DNA of 53,727 nt, from contig DAHWAT010000002.1 in NCBI GenBank assembly GCA_027327085.1, positions 1-53,727 of the forward strand, in the 5' to 3' direction. Below, piece after piece: positions 1-8,996 of the stretch. Under the pieces are notes generated by a model. The model did no database searches and was not told the origin of the DNA. It was given only the letters and a program-made list of their open reading frames with translations. A program made the translations under genes and the position numbers. The stretch is from Candidatus Saccharimonadota bacterium (lineage in GTDB: Bacteria > Patescibacteriota > Saccharimonadia > Saccharimonadales > UBA4665). Each line of letters starts with the position of its first letter. The first letter of the stretch is position 1.

Positions 1-287
1 TGTTGAAATTGGTTTTCGGCTTTGGCGGTATCAGCTACCGAATTAGCGCTTAGTGCATTAGCTCTGGCCTTGGTAACATCTTCGAAAACGGTTTTTTCAT
101 GAGAGGCATAGCCTTTGACGGTATTAACTAAGTTGGGTATCAGATCGTAGCGACGTTTCAGCTGGACATTAATATCGCTCCAGGCTTCGGTAGTCTGCTG
201 GTTGAGGCGAACTAAAGAGTTATAGCTAAGTGCAGCATAACCAGCCAGTAAGACAACCAGAACAATAATAACAACGATAACGACCAT
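1..287 (-). CDS. lemA: LemA family protein (3' end outside window)
   Basis: The first 95 codons read from an ATG at 287 toward the window edge, so the C-terminus is missing. The N-terminus is one hydrophobic membrane segment (about residues 2-18). It is followed by the LemA hallmark: an SYNSLV-like segment, then an aromatic/acidic stretch ([12 protein letters not shown]), YDLIPNLV and the start of a long helix. LemA proteins are membrane-anchored helical bundles of unclear function, common in CPR bacteria. A Shine-Dalgarno (TAGGAG) lies 6-7 nt upstream. It is transcribed divergently from dacA. The family call is confident; the function is not established. Confidence 0.88.
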   Translation of the reverse strand, partial: MVVIVVIIVLVVLLAGYAALSYNSLVRLNQQTTEAWSDINVQLKRRYDLIPNLVNTVKGYASHEKTVFEDVTKARANALSANSVADTAKAENQFQ

Positions 288-326
288 AATAAACTCCTAA
301 ATTCCTAGTTTGTTAAGCACCTTATA

Positions 327-332
327 ATTATA
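327..332 (-). promoter_or_regulatory. candidate -10 box for lemA
   Basis: On the minus strand a consensus TATAAT lies about 40 nt before the lemA start, in the short divergent spacer shared with dacA. No good -35 hexamer is visible at 17-18 nt, so confidence is moderate. Confidence 0.35.
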
Positions 333-370
333 CACGTTTAGCGGCAATCCTGTATCATAATTAGTATCTA

Positions 371-1552
371 ATGAAGAAATCAAAGTTTTTTAGTATTGCT
401 CTTTTGATTTTGCTAGGCTATGGTCTATTTTGTGTTTATTTGCATGTGCCTAGACTTAAACCCACTTACTTAAAGCTAACGGCTGAAGCTCCTTCTAAAA
501 TTGTTTGGCCTACCCAGGGCGAATCAGCCGTGGGCATAAAGGGCACAAATATCTTACAGATCGAGGGGGCTCAGATACCCAAACCCACAGCTTCGACGGC
601 TAAACTAATTACCGCTTTAATGATACTTAAAGCCAAACCTCTAAGCCTAAATCAACCAGGGCCCATGATTACCATGAATGCGAACGATGTAGCCATCTAT
701 AACAATTACCTGGCTAAGGATGGCTCGGTAGCTAAAGTTGCTCTAGGAGAACAGATTAGCGAATACCAGATGCTTGAAGGTATGCTGCTGCCTTCGGCTG
801 ATAATCTGGCCGATAGTCTGGCCATATGGGCCTATGGCTCTTTAGGGGCCTATGCTCAAGCTGCCAATCACTACTTAAGCTCAATTGGCTTGAACTCGAC
901 ACACGTTGGGGCAGATGCTAGCGGCTATGACCCTTCAACTGTTAGCACCGCTCAAGACCTCGTCAAGATTGGTGAAATCATTATGAGTAACCCGGTTTTA
1001 AGCAGTATAGTCAGTCAGCCTCAAGCAACCATACCGGTTGCAGGTGTCGTCTATAACGTTAATAACCTCTTGGGTAAGGCTAACATTATTGGTATCAAAA
1101 CCGGCAATACTAATCAGGCCGGTGGTGTGTTTGTTGGGGCAGCCAAATTTAACAACCCCAATAATCAACCAACTACGATTATTTCTGCCTATATGGGCGC
1201 CTATGACTTAAGTTCAGCTTTAAATTCTAGTCTAGTGTTGCTTCGTTCTGCTCAAACTAATTACACAAGCACCAACTTATTAACTAAAGGGCAGTCAGTT
1301 GCTTCATATAAAGCGCCTTGGTCAAATCAAACCGTAGCGGCTATCGCCAATCAGACAGTTAGTGCAAATTTATGGGGAGGTTATGCATTCAGCTTAAATA
1401 GGGCTCATTTACAAACAATCAATCTATCAACCCCGCCTCAGCAAACTATTGGTAACTTTCAGGATCAAGCTCTCACTACGGCTTCTAGTTCAGTCAGTCT
1501 AGCTACTAAACTAGCCAGGCCACCACTTTGGTGGTCCTTAACCCACCCGTAG
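371..1552 (+). CDS. dacA: D-alanyl-D-alanine carboxypeptidase (peptidase S11, PBP5-like)
   Basis: Serine-type D,D-carboxypeptidase that trims peptidoglycan stem peptides on the outside of the membrane. An N-terminal membrane segment (residues 7-25) acts as signal or anchor. The three penicillin-binding motifs are present: STAK (S75/K78), the SxN region reading SADN (S142), and KTG (243-245). In the second motif the usual Asn position is Asp with Asn one residue later, a small oddity. No SD precedes the ATG; AT-rich -10-like sequences (TATCAT/CATAAT, 353-361) end 9-12 nt before it, suggesting a very short leader. It converges on the PKD-protein gene, 8 nt away. Length (393 aa) is normal for S11 enzymes. 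Confidence 0.9.
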   Translation: MKKSKFFSIALLILLGYGLFCVYLHVPRLKPTYLKLTAEAPSKIVWPTQGESAVGIKGTNILQIEGAQIPKPTASTAKLITALMILKAKPLSLNQPGPMITMNANDVAIYNNYLAKDGSVAKVALGEQISEYQMLEGMLLPSADNLADSLAIWAYGSLGAYAQAANHYLSSIGLNSTHVGADASGYDPSTVSTAQDLVKIGEIIMSNPVLSSIVSQPQATIPVAGVVYNVNNLLGKANIIGIKTGNTNQAGGVFVGAAKFNNPNNQPTTIISAYMGAYDLSSALNSSLVLLRSAQTNYTSTNLLTKGQSVASYKAPWSNQTVAAIANQTVSANLWGGYAFSLNRAHLQTINLSTPPQQTIGNFQDQALTTASSSVSLATKLARPPLWWSLTHP

Positions 1553-1560
1553 CATTTACC

Positions 1561-2640
1561 TTAACGCCTAAGTGTACGCTTTGATAAATAGTGCTTAGCT
1601 ACTAGGCTCTTTAACTCCCGTCTTTCACCCAACCAAAAACTGATGATCATTAAAATAATAATGATGTAGGTAGGCCAAATAAACCATAACAAGTTCTGAG
1701 CCGTTTTAGATTTAATAATAGATAGGCCATTAGCGACTGGGTTATTGTTATTTAAATTAGTTAAACCAACTTGATTAACAGGATTGGCTTTAATAACTGC
1801 GCTTAATTGAGTAACTGCCTTGTAGCCGGCAGAGTCTATCGAGCTAACTATAATTGTGTAGATGCCGCTCTTTTGGTAATGATGTTCAACAGTAAAAGTC
1901 GGATCGGCTTTAAAAAAGAAGTTTGAATAGGTATTGTCCCCCCAGTTAACATAGACAAAGTAAGGCGGTTGACCGCCGCTTAAAGTCATTTGCCAGGCAT
2001 AGGTCTCACCGGTGGTAAATGTCTTATAGCTGCTAGTTGCGCTTAACAGTAGGCTTGAAGGAGCAGGTTGGCTAGGTAAGGTTGAGGTTGAAGGATTAGG
2101 CGGTTGTGGTGAGTTGGCTGCTGGTATGGTTTGGGCAATCGGTGGCTGGGCGCTTGTTGCCGGCACATAAATAACCCGCAAGCTGCTGCCTGCAGGGCCA
2201 GCCTGATTGGTCAGATTATAGTCCTGAGCAAGCAGATTATTACTACCTGGAGTTAAATCAGTTTCTATTTGAAAACTATTATTTTGGCAAACAGCCATGC
2301 CTGACGCATAACCATTCCTAACCAAAACGACATAGGAGTTGGGCGGACAGTTACCTATTACCTTAATTGGTGAAGTAGTCAGTTTTTGATTATTACTTAA
2401 ATTAGTAATTGTAGCTGGGCTAGTTAAGGCCTTGGCTGGCACTACTGCTGAAATATTAATAGTTTGGGCGCTTGAGACAATGGTTGAAGTTGCCAGGATA
2501 ACACCTAGACACAAAAAGATAAATAGCGAAGCGGGACTTAAAAATATTTTTTTATGGGTTGGCCGCTTAGCTTTAATTAACTGCTTTTTTGATTGCTTAA
2601 GCGTCTTGTTAATAGTTGGTTTAGTCTTGGTTTTTTTCAT
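1561..2640 (-). CDS. membrane-anchored surface protein with PKD-like domain
   Basis: A very basic N-terminus (Lys/Thr-rich) precedes a membrane segment at about residues 34-57. Then come an Ig-like region, a Pro/Ser/Thr/Gln-rich linker (about 165-195) and a PKD-like fold (about 200-285) with the characteristic YFVYVNWGD and FTVEHHYQKSGIY segments. A second membrane segment (about 315-340) ends in an Arg/Lys-rich cytoplasmic tail. The bulk is therefore extracellular and tethered at both ends. PKD domains usually mediate protein or polysaccharide contacts. Its ATG overlaps the TGA of the Cache-like gene (ATGA), so the two are probably co-translated. No enzymatic motif was recognised. Confidence 0.72.
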   Translation of the reverse strand: MKKTKTKPTINKTLKQSKKQLIKAKRPTHKKIFLSPASLFIFLCLGVILATSTIVSSAQTINISAVVPAKALTSPATITNLSNNQKLTTSPIKVIGNCPPNSYVVLVRNGYASGMAVCQNNSFQIETDLTPGSNNLLAQDYNLTNQAGPAGSSLRVIYVPATSAQPPIAQTIPAANSPQPPNPSTSTLPSQPAPSSLLLSATSSYKTFTTGETYAWQMTLSGGQPPYFVYVNWGDNTYSNFFFKADPTFTVEHHYQKSGIYTIIVSSIDSAGYKAVTQLSAVIKANPVNQVGLTNLNNNNPVANGLSIIKSKTAQNLLWFIWPTYIIIILMIISFWLGERRELKSLVAKHYLSKRTLRR

Positions 2641-3647
2641 GGTTTAGGTTTATATTTTATGAACCAAATTCTTTTTGTTAAATAGTAGCATAATAAACCA
2701 AATATAATGATTGTTGAGGCATTAATCAGCGCAAATATTCGGTAATAGCTATCAAAAACGCTTTTAGCTTTAGTGGTCAGAGAGGCAACTGATTGTTGGC
2801 TCGCAAAACTAATCATATAAACCTTGCCATAATTATTAAAATCGATTAATTCGCCTGCGGCGATTACCGACTTACCTAGGTAATTAATTTCCTTACTAAA
2901 AACCGTTTGTCCACTGACGGTCAACTTACTTAGAAGCGGTTCTTTACCCCTTATATTAATAAGGCTGGTACTAGGTATATTGTTGTAGCTTAAGATATCG
3001 CCGTTAGCATCAACTAAGACGTTAGTGTAAGTATGATCGTCCGCTAAAAGATTAAGTTTATGGGCTAAAGTAGATAGACTGGCATGACCGATAATACTGC
3101 CCAGTGGTTGGCCACTGCTAGACATAACAGGAGCAATGAAACTTACAACTAGCCGATTAGTGCCACTTTTAAAAGCCGGTAAAATAGCTGTTTGATGCTG
3201 ATTGAGTGTTTTAGCCTCAGCCGCTGTTGAGCGTTGATTGACTAAACTAGTTGACGCATCTGAAGACACGGCTATTAAGCTATTCTGATTATTGGTAGCC
3301 TCAATGGTGTCCAGCCCCTGATTAAAGGTTCTTTGTTGATCAAATACATTAACTAACCCGACACTATTAGATGAGTTTAAGTAATTATTGATTAACTGGC
3401 TAGTGGCAATATTCTGGATGACACCGATAGTGTTAGAATAGTAATCGTTAACCGAGCTAACATTCCCCTTCTCATAGGTACTAAGCTGTTGCTGATCTAA
3501 AACTTGTTGACTATAGCTATAACGATCAAATAGCTTTTGTTTAAACTCAATCAGATTAAGCGCTATTAAGCCAAGCCCTATAATAATCAGGCTGATGATA
3601 GCCGTCCTATAAAACAAGATCAAGTTTTTGCTTTTTATTTTTGACAT
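2637..3647 (-). CDS. two-TM protein with extracellular Cache-like sensor domain, no output domain
   Basis: Membrane segments lie near residues 12-30 and 307-325 and enclose about 275 extracellular residues. The N-terminal part is helical, followed by a mixed alpha/beta region containing FIAPVMSSSGQPLGSIIGHA and NVLVDANGDIL. This pattern is typical of double-Cache ligand-binding domains of chemoreceptors and histidine kinases. After the second TM only about 12 residues remain (ending KYKPKP), so there is no HAMP, kinase, GGDEF or methyl-accepting domain. It may signal through a partner or be a non-signalling surface receptor. It sits 39 nt downstream of the Ig-like protein gene and overlaps the PKD gene by 4 nt. 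Confidence 0.62.
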   Translation of the reverse strand: MSKIKSKNLILFYRTAIISLIIIGLGLIALNLIEFKQKLFDRYSYSQQVLDQQQLSTYEKGNVSSVNDYYSNTIGVIQNIATSQLINNYLNSSNSVGLVNVFDQQRTFNQGLDTIEATNNQNSLIAVSSDASTSLVNQRSTAAEAKTLNQHQTAILPAFKSGTNRLVVSFIAPVMSSSGQPLGSIIGHASLSTLAHKLNLLADDHTYTNVLVDANGDILSYNNIPSTSLINIRGKEPLLSKLTVSGQTVFSKEINYLGKSVIAAGELIDFNNYGKVYMISFASQQSVASLTTKAKSVFDSYYRIFALINASTIIIFGLLCYYLTKRIWFIKYKPKP

Positions 3648-3686
3648 GAATATATTTTTAGTACCTAGATTATATTATAACAGAGT

Positions 3687-4787
3687 TTATTCGTGTCGCA
3701 CCTTGATGGCTTTCTTCTTAGTTGTTTGAGCTGCTAAATTAGTGTCTGAGGGCGTTATTTTAACCTGAATTTTTTTAACTGGTTTGGGCTTTAATTTAAA
3801 GCTGTAACCCGTTTTGGCTAGTTGTTTTTTCTTTCTTTTATATAAAAGATTGGTTGAAAACTTATTGACATAGGCAGCCAGTAGCAAAATTAACAAACCC
3901 ATAACTAACCCTGGCAGGATCAGATAAGGACTCAGATAGAAAAACTGCTTGGTGTAAGTATAGTTTGAACTTTGATTACTTAAACTGTAACTGACAACCA
4001 GCTTATAGTTAGCCGGTAATAACGAGACTTTGCTAATTGGACTTAGCTTAATATTAAATAAACGGCTGGCACCAGGTAATATAAGGCTGGAATTAGGGTT
4101 AATAAAACCTTGGCTAATAAGCTGGCCTTGATGGCTATAGATCCTGATTAATCCGTGAATAATTGCCTGGGAATTACCAGTGTCTTTAAAGACAAGGTTA
4201 AGTTGGCTTGGAAACCTAGCATAAAACTGGCTAGCAATCGGCAAAAGCAACTGGACGCTAGTACGACCTGCGCCAGATGAGCTTAAAAAGACTAGACTGG
4301 CTAAGGCTTCTTTGATGGCTATCGGTGTTTTACCGTTACCGGTTGCCCCCTGGTTAACACTGTAAATAATAGCGGCATAATGACCACCTGGAGCTAACTG
4401 TCTAATACCGCTTATTTTAACCTGGTCTAATACAGTTTGGTAGCTAGCCAAAACAAGACTAGGCTGACTGAAGCTGATAGAGTTTGCTAGATCATGGTCT
4501 TTATTAATTGCCTGGTCACTAAAGGCTAACCCGCCGTTTAGGCCAAGACTGCCGAAGTTTCTAGCACTTAAGTTAACGGTTGTAGTAGCTTGACTGTTAT
4601 TTTTAATGGTGACATTAAAAACCGTGGTATTTTGGCTTTTATTTACAACTATTTGCTTAATAGCTGGGCTAACACTAATGCTGTGTGGGCTTTGCAAGCT
4701 GTCAGCATGAGCCTTAGTCGTAACTAAAACTAAACCGACTAAAAGCAAACAAAGGCTTAAAGACCTAAAAATTCTTAGGCCGGCCAT
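3687..4787 (-). CDS. single-pass surface protein with Ig-like (DUF916/CscA-like) ectodomain
   Basis: I chose the ATG at 4787 over the ORF-track start at 4841. It begins a clean signal peptide (MAGLRIFRSL then a hydrophobic core) and overlaps the upstream gene by 23 nt rather than 77. The ectodomain opens with SISVSPAIKQIVV and a beta-rich unit, like the first domain of DUF916-type WxL-associated proteins. A C-terminal membrane segment (about 285-305) is followed by about 60 residues very rich in Lys. This ectodomain-TM-basic-tail layout matches CscA-type proteins of Firmicutes surface complexes. It is paralogous in architecture to the next gene upstream. The role in anchoring a surface layer is inferred. 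Confidence 0.65.
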   Translation of the reverse strand: MAGLRIFRSLSLCLLLVGLVLVTTKAHADSLQSPHSISVSPAIKQIVVNKSQNTTVFNVTIKNNSQATTTVNLSARNFGSLGLNGGLAFSDQAINKDHDLANSISFSQPSLVLASYQTVLDQVKISGIRQLAPGGHYAAIIYSVNQGATGNGKTPIAIKEALASLVFLSSSGAGRTSVQLLLPIASQFYARFPSQLNLVFKDTGNSQAIIHGLIRIYSHQGQLISQGFINPNSSLILPGASRLFNIKLSPISKVSLLPANYKLVVSYSLSNQSSNYTYTKQFFYLSPYLILPGLVMGLLILLLAAYVNKFSTNLLYKRKKKQLAKTGYSFKLKPKPVKKIQVKITPSDTNLAAQTTKKKAIKVRHE

Positions 4788-5868
4788 GACGACTTGTGCC
4801 TTTTTTTGGTTTTGCAAAATCAAATAAGTTAGTCCAGCCACGCTTAAAACCTCTAATAATTAAGCCTATTATAGCCAATATGAGCAAGATTGTTAGGATT
4901 AGTTCTAAGATTAAAGTCCACGGTATAACCCAAAAAGATACAACAGCATTGACCGGTACCTCTGTTATACCATCGTTATAGACTAAGGCCAAATTGGCAT
5001 AATACTTACCAAATCGGAAATCGGATAATGGCTTGTCGTAGTTCCAATCTAAGTACCTAATCGGCTGTCCTTGTTTGTTGGATATTATCTGACCATGCAG
5101 CGTTTTATCTTTATAGACAGGAAAGCCATTAGTCCAACTGACGCTAAACTGACGACTAGAATTAGGTAGCACATTATTTAAGTCAGGGTTAAACGCTAAA
5201 CTATCTATCGTCTTACCGCCCGGGCGTCGACTAATGTAAACATCACCTTCAGGGGCAATGAATATATTGCCTGGATTTTTAATGGTAATCGTAAAAGTGG
5301 CTGGTAAAAAATTATAGATTTTCTTTGAGGCACTAAAGCTGGTTACCTCGAGTTTTTTCACTTCGTTACTGCTACTAGCATTAACTAGTACAAATATGGC
5401 ATTGGCGCTTTTAAAAGTGGCTGCTTTATCTTTAACGGTTAGGTTATTGCTAGCCGAGAATAGTACGGCGTAGTAATAACCCAGAGCAGCCGTTGGGGGT
5501 AAATTAATTGTCATTTTAAGCGTATTCCAAACATTGGGCTGGGCAATAAAGTTATTCTTAGAAAAATGTACCCAATTCATGCTTGGATCATTTGGTCCTG
5601 GACTATATATGGCGGCTTGGCCATGAATGCCGTAAGCTTTAAACTTTTCAAGCTTAATTGATATTGTAGTCGGACTAGTGCCGTTATTTTGTACCGACAG
5701 ATTGGTTGATGCTGGCTGACCAGGTGTACCCACTAGATCAATAAAAATTGGACTAGTCGTTAAAACTGTTGCACCGCTAATAGCACTGACTAGACCAGAG
5801 CTCAAGCTAATTAAAACTAGGCTAAAAAAAGTAACTGCAAACAAGAATCTTTTAGCTAGACTACGCAT
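4765..5868 (-). CDS. single-pass surface protein with Ig-like (DUF916/CscA-like) ectodomain, second copy
   Basis: The internal ATG at 5868 (MRSLAKRF) is preferred. It starts a typical signal peptide ending near VSAIS and avoids overlap with the upstream gene, unlike the track start at 5913. The mature protein starts with a beta-rich domain (SPIFIDLVGTPGQPAST, then a string of Asn/Thr-rich strands including GYYYAVLFSAS). A second Ig-like domain follows (FTITIKNPGNIFI). A membrane segment near the C-terminus leads into a short Arg/Lys-rich cytoplasmic tail. Two such proteins in tandem beside secreted proteins with a shared C-terminal domain resemble a WxL/Csc locus. Similarity is at fold and layout level only. 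Confidence 0.66.
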   Translation of the reverse strand: MRSLAKRFLFAVTFFSLVLISLSSGLVSAISGATVLTTSPIFIDLVGTPGQPASTNLSVQNNGTSPTTISIKLEKFKAYGIHGQAAIYSPGPNDPSMNWVHFSKNNFIAQPNVWNTLKMTINLPPTAALGYYYAVLFSASNNLTVKDKAATFKSANAIFVLVNASSSNEVKKLEVTSFSASKKIYNFLPATFTITIKNPGNIFIAPEGDVYISRRPGGKTIDSLAFNPDLNNVLPNSSRQFSVSWTNGFPVYKDKTLHGQIISNKQGQPIRYLDWNYDKPLSDFRFGKYYANLALVYNDGITEVPVNAVVSFWVIPWTLILELILTILLILAIIGLIIRGFKRGWTNLFDFAKPKKGTSRHGRPKNF

Positions 5869-5893
5869 GGTATTTAGTTTCTTAGGAATTATA

Positions 5894-6946
5894 CTAGAAA
5901 CTACCGGCACCAACTAAAGTAATGGTGTCGCTATAATCAGCTGCAGCGGGAGTTGTTGGAGAAATTGAGGCATACTCTTTGACTGTAACAACTGCGCCAT
6001 TGGCTGTTCCATTGGAGCTAGCTAACTGCCTTGGCACAGTATTAAGTCCGCTGCCATTGCCAGTAGCACTTGAAGCATAAGCCGTTGATGCCGAAGTTGT
6101 ACCCGAACCGCTTCCTTGAGTAATACCACTTGCCGGTAGACCGGTCAGATAGCCTTCGCTGCCACTGGTTAGGGTAGCGTTTGTGCCTGGAGTGGTAGAA
6201 GCAATCGTATAGTTTTGGGTTGCAGAAGTTAAGCCGCTGTTACTATCACTGCCCCATAAATACCAGCCGGACTTAGCATTAGTGTTAATGGTAGCTGTTA
6301 CACCATTCGTGCTAGCGATTGAACTACTAGACAAATTAGATGTAAAACTATCGGTATTAGAACTTAAGGCCATTGTAAATGAAGGAGGTACGGTAGCACT
6401 AACCACAACTTGATCATTAGAAATGATGTTGATGGCTACATTGGTAGCTGTATCGCTTCCAGCAGTTACGCTAACTGTTTGTTGCCCAGTAGTTGTGGGG
6501 TTAGCTGTAATGCCGCTAGCTAAGACATAGCAATATGACGTACTGGCTGTCAGGGCCGTAGAGTCGGTTATGGCAATCGTGCCAGTTGAAGCAGTTCCAG
6601 CGGCAGTTGGGCTGCCTGGTAGATCAGCACTGGCTCCAGTAATGGCCGTGCAGTTGGCACCGTTATAGGTACTGGTTACGGTCTGAGAGGTGGCAACTGT
6701 ACCCGTACCACTACTGCCTGTCCAGCCGTTAAAGACTAGGCTGCCATTAGTCCCCGTATTAGTTGATGAAGTTGTAAACTCAACTATAATGGACGATCCG
6801 GCTCCGGCGCTCATATTGGTCAATATGACCGAAGTTTTAGATAAGTAACTTGCCGATACTGAAGGAATAAAAGCCAAACTAGGTAGCAAAAAAGCCACAG
6901 CGGCAATTATCACTTTATAGCGATTTGTAAAGCGTGATTTAATCAT
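5894..6946 (-). CDS. secreted Ser/Thr/Gly-rich surface protein with WxL-like C-terminal domain
   Basis: The start is set by the ribosome site: GGAG lies 6 nt before the ATG at 6946 (MIKSRFTNRY). The track's ATG at 6958 would itself contain that SD. A signal peptide ends at SVSASY. The mature protein is extremely Ser/Thr/Gly/Ala-rich with two Cys (about 95 and 140). The C-terminal domain starts around VVSATVPPSFTMAL, has a TNAKSGWYLWG strand and ends with ADYSDTITLVGAGSF at the very C-terminus. The next gene ends almost identically. Terminal DYxxTxTxxG strands recall WxL domains, which bind peptidoglycan non-covalently, though the WxL tripeptide itself is absent. It is likely an abundant surface protein. 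Confidence 0.66.
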   Translation of the reverse strand: MIKSRFTNRYKVIIAAVAFLLPSLAFIPSVSASYLSKTSVILTNMSAGAGSSIIVEFTTSSTNTGTNGSLVFNGWTGSSGTGTVATSQTVTSTYNGANCTAITGASADLPGSPTAAGTASTGTIAITDSTALTASTSYCYVLASGITANPTTTGQQTVSVTAGSDTATNVAINIISNDQVVVSATVPPSFTMALSSNTDSFTSNLSSSSIASTNGVTATINTNAKSGWYLWGSDSNSGLTSATQNYTIASTTPGTNATLTSGSEGYLTGLPASGITQGSGSGTTSASTAYASSATGNGSGLNTVPRQLASSNGTANGAVVTVKEYASISPTTPAAADYSDTITLVGAGSF

Positions 6947-6994
6947 TAATTTCTCCATGGTTATACATTTTTATATATCTTACTTACCCATAAA

Positions 6995-7022
6995 GATATA
7001 CTAATCTAACTAGTCTTGTCAA
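6995..7022 (-). promoter_or_regulatory. sigma70-type promoter of the secreted surface protein
   Basis: On the minus strand a perfect -35 TTGACA (7017-7022) is followed after 16 nt by TATATC (6995-7000). It lies about 50 nt upstream of the SD-defined start at 6946. This is one of the better promoters in the window and fits a highly expressed surface protein heading the 3'-ward surface cluster. Confidence 0.5.
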
Positions 7023-7036
7023 CGCTTGTGCTTAAA

Positions 7037-8059
7037 TTAAAAGTTGGCAGCCCCTAAAAAGGTTAAGGTTTCAGAATAATCGCTAGCTGGAGGTGTTGCA
7101 CTGGAAGTAATAGCCTTGGTAAACGCAGTTGCCGAACCATTGGTAATCGGGTAGGCGCTGCTTATAAATTGTGTCGGAATGGTTGATTCTCCACCAACAA
7201 TACTGCTAGTGCCTGCGTATATCGAATTAATCACAAACGGCCCACCACTAGTTTCGGTAGGATTGCTGGCCTGTACGCCAAATCCTTCGCTTAAAGACGA
7301 TAAATTGCCACTGACAGCGGCAATGGTATGATTTGCAAAAGCACTGTAAAGTCCGCCATACTGACCATAGATATAGATAGCGCCTCCGGAATTAGCGTTA
7401 GTGCTTAAGCCTAAGGATAAGCTGGGGCTAGATACTACACTACCAGGCAGTAAACTGCCCATTGCGATAGTGTTGGGACTAACGCCAAAAGATATAGATG
7501 GTGCTACAGTTGAAGCCGTTGCCGCTGCACTAAAATTGGTATCTGAGAATTTACCGGCTTGGGCATCAACTCTAGCCTCATAAGTTGTTGAATTGGCCAG
7601 GCCTACGATATCGATACCGCTAGAACCGCCCCAGGCACTGTAGGATTGATAGACTGGTGTAGTATTTAAACTACCGTCTGCCTGAAGATAGCTGTAAGTC
7701 GTAAAGTTATTGGTGGAAACTTCTACTGAATAGGTTGAGTTAGATGGATCTTGACTACTATTGATTATAAGCAGTAGCTTATTATAAAAGCTGTTGTTAC
7801 CGTTACTAAGACTGGGAGCAGGCGGCGTATTAAGCTGAGACGCATTGATTGAGCCGTTATTTGATTGGTACGTCGTTGAGTTAGTGGTGCCATTAGCTTG
7901 CTCTCCAAGAGCACCTCTTAGTGAATAAGTAGTTGAACTGGCACTATTGGTACCGGCCGGTCCAAGACCGTAACTATTCAACTGGTAATTAGCACTCGCT
8001 GAAAAGCTAGCAAAAAGACCTAACACTAAACCCGTAATAGCCAGCCCAGACCTCATCAT
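7037..8059 (-). CDS. secreted surface protein with Fn3-like and WxL-like domains
   Basis: A signal peptide (MMRSGLAITGLVLGLFASFSASA) is followed by an Asn/Ser/Thr-rich region with Tyr-containing repeats. A fibronectin-III-like unit (about residues 80-185, with STTYEARVDAQAG) comes next. The C-terminal domain (about 186-340) begins PSISFGVSPNTIAMGSLLPG, contains STNANSGGAIYIYG and ends ASDYSETLTFLGAANF. This terminal domain is shared with the neighbouring gene product. The ORF starts ATG-ATG with no SD. The protein has no membrane anchor, so it is presumably held at the surface by its C-terminal domain, perhaps with the CscA-like proteins downstream. Confidence 0.64.
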   Translation of the reverse strand: MMRSGLAITGLVLGLFASFSASANYQLNSYGLGPAGTNSASSTTYSLRGALGEQANGTTNSTTYQSNNGSINASQLNTPPAPSLSNGNNSFYNKLLLIINSSQDPSNSTYSVEVSTNNFTTYSYLQADGSLNTTPVYQSYSAWGGSSGIDIVGLANSTTYEARVDAQAGKFSDTNFSAAATASTVAPSISFGVSPNTIAMGSLLPGSVVSSPSLSLGLSTNANSGGAIYIYGQYGGLYSAFANHTIAAVSGNLSSLSEGFGVQASNPTETSGGPFVINSIYAGTSSIVGGESTIPTQFISSAYPITNGSATAFTKAITSSATPPASDYSETLTFLGAANF

Positions 8060-8102
8060 AGTTATATTCTATGTTTTTCAACTTATTTAGACAAATGCGT
8101 GT

Positions 8103-8675
8103 CTAATGCCACCGCCAGGAGTTGAGCAACATGTTAAAAACGGTTTGTAGTGAAGGATCATTAAGCCGATTGGCGCTCAAGCTAACGATCGCCTGATTGT
8201 TGTTATTAACCAAGAAGGCTGACTGATTATAGGTTGACGTATTAATCTGTGTCATCACGTTCACGCTTTGATTATTGACCTGTAAAACAGTATGCCTATA
8301 GGCATTGGGGTGAATTTGACGCTCCTCATAGGCGTTATTATCATTTAAATTACCTCCCGGTATCTGCAGGATTGAAATCGCTAAAAACCACTGCTCGCTA
8401 TTATGATCAATAAAATTATAGTCAGCGATTACCTGTCCAGTAGGTGTTTGAGCAGGATAAGTGCTAAAAACTTTTGGATAAGAAAATGATGCGTAAGTGG
8501 TGTTAAAGCTCACTGGGGTTAAGCTATTGGTAGAACTATTGTCTAGACTAGACGTATTAGGATAGATAATTGTGCCCTGTGCTGGACGATTAATGTACCT
8601 AACAACTAAGACCATAACCAAAACTATAAGGATAGAGGATGCTACAACATATTTGGTCTTGTTTGCGCCTACCAT
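8103..8675 (-). CDS. small N-terminally anchored extracytoplasmic protein, unknown function
   Basis: One membrane segment (residues 10-26) with a short basic cytoplasmic start is followed by a Ser/Thr/Asn-rich linker. A compact domain of about 120 residues begins ASFSYPKVF and ends in SLQTVFNMLLNSWRWH. The alternation (strand, YPKxF, later INTSTYNQSAF, final amphipathic helix with Trp) recalls PsbP/LpqN-like folds, but I cannot confirm a family. It is the first gene of the surface block on this strand, about 40 nt upstream of the Fn3/WxL-like gene, so it may belong to the same transcription unit. Confidence 0.55.
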   Translation of the reverse strand: MVGANKTKYVVASSILIVLVMVLVVRYINRPAQGTIIYPNTSSLDNSSTNSLTPVSFNTTYASFSYPKVFSTYPAQTPTGQVIADYNFIDHNSEQWFLAISILQIPGGNLNDNNAYEERQIHPNAYRHTVLQVNNQSVNVMTQINTSTYNQSAFLVNNNNQAIVSLSANRLNDPSLQTVFNMLLNSWRWH

Positions 8676-8996
8676 TTGCCCTAACCGTCCGAAGTTAAGC
8701 TCTTTTTTAGAAAACTTCTACCCTTAAATGCTATATTACAAGCATAGCAAACCGTCTAATTAAAACCTATTGCTAAAGATGAATTAAGGGCACTTCTTAA
8801 ACTGCATCAAATCAACATCTTTGGCGAACTAAAATTAGCTAGACCTAAGTCATAGCTAATTGAATGCCTAAACTGGTCAGTAGTCAGTCACTTGGGCAGA
8901 GCCCGCTTTTAAAGGGTTTAATGGAGCTAAGCGAAAAGTTGGGAAAACTGGATTTTGTTTATGTTTACGACAAATTAATTGTTATAAAATACATAA
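8676..8996. other. 320-nt spacer holding decayed sequence and a direct repeat
   Basis: No intact gene is visible. The right half holds remnants of a former plus-strand coding sequence, one copy of the repeat that also abuts tRNA-Val, and the 3' end of the TA cassette. The left part is an AT-rich leader for the 8103-8675 gene with no convincing -35/-10 pair. Confidence 0.5.

Noticed and set aside
1514-1538. Hairpin at the end of dacA (CCACCA/TGGTGG) as a terminator
   Set aside because: It lies inside the coding sequence and no T-run follows on either strand.
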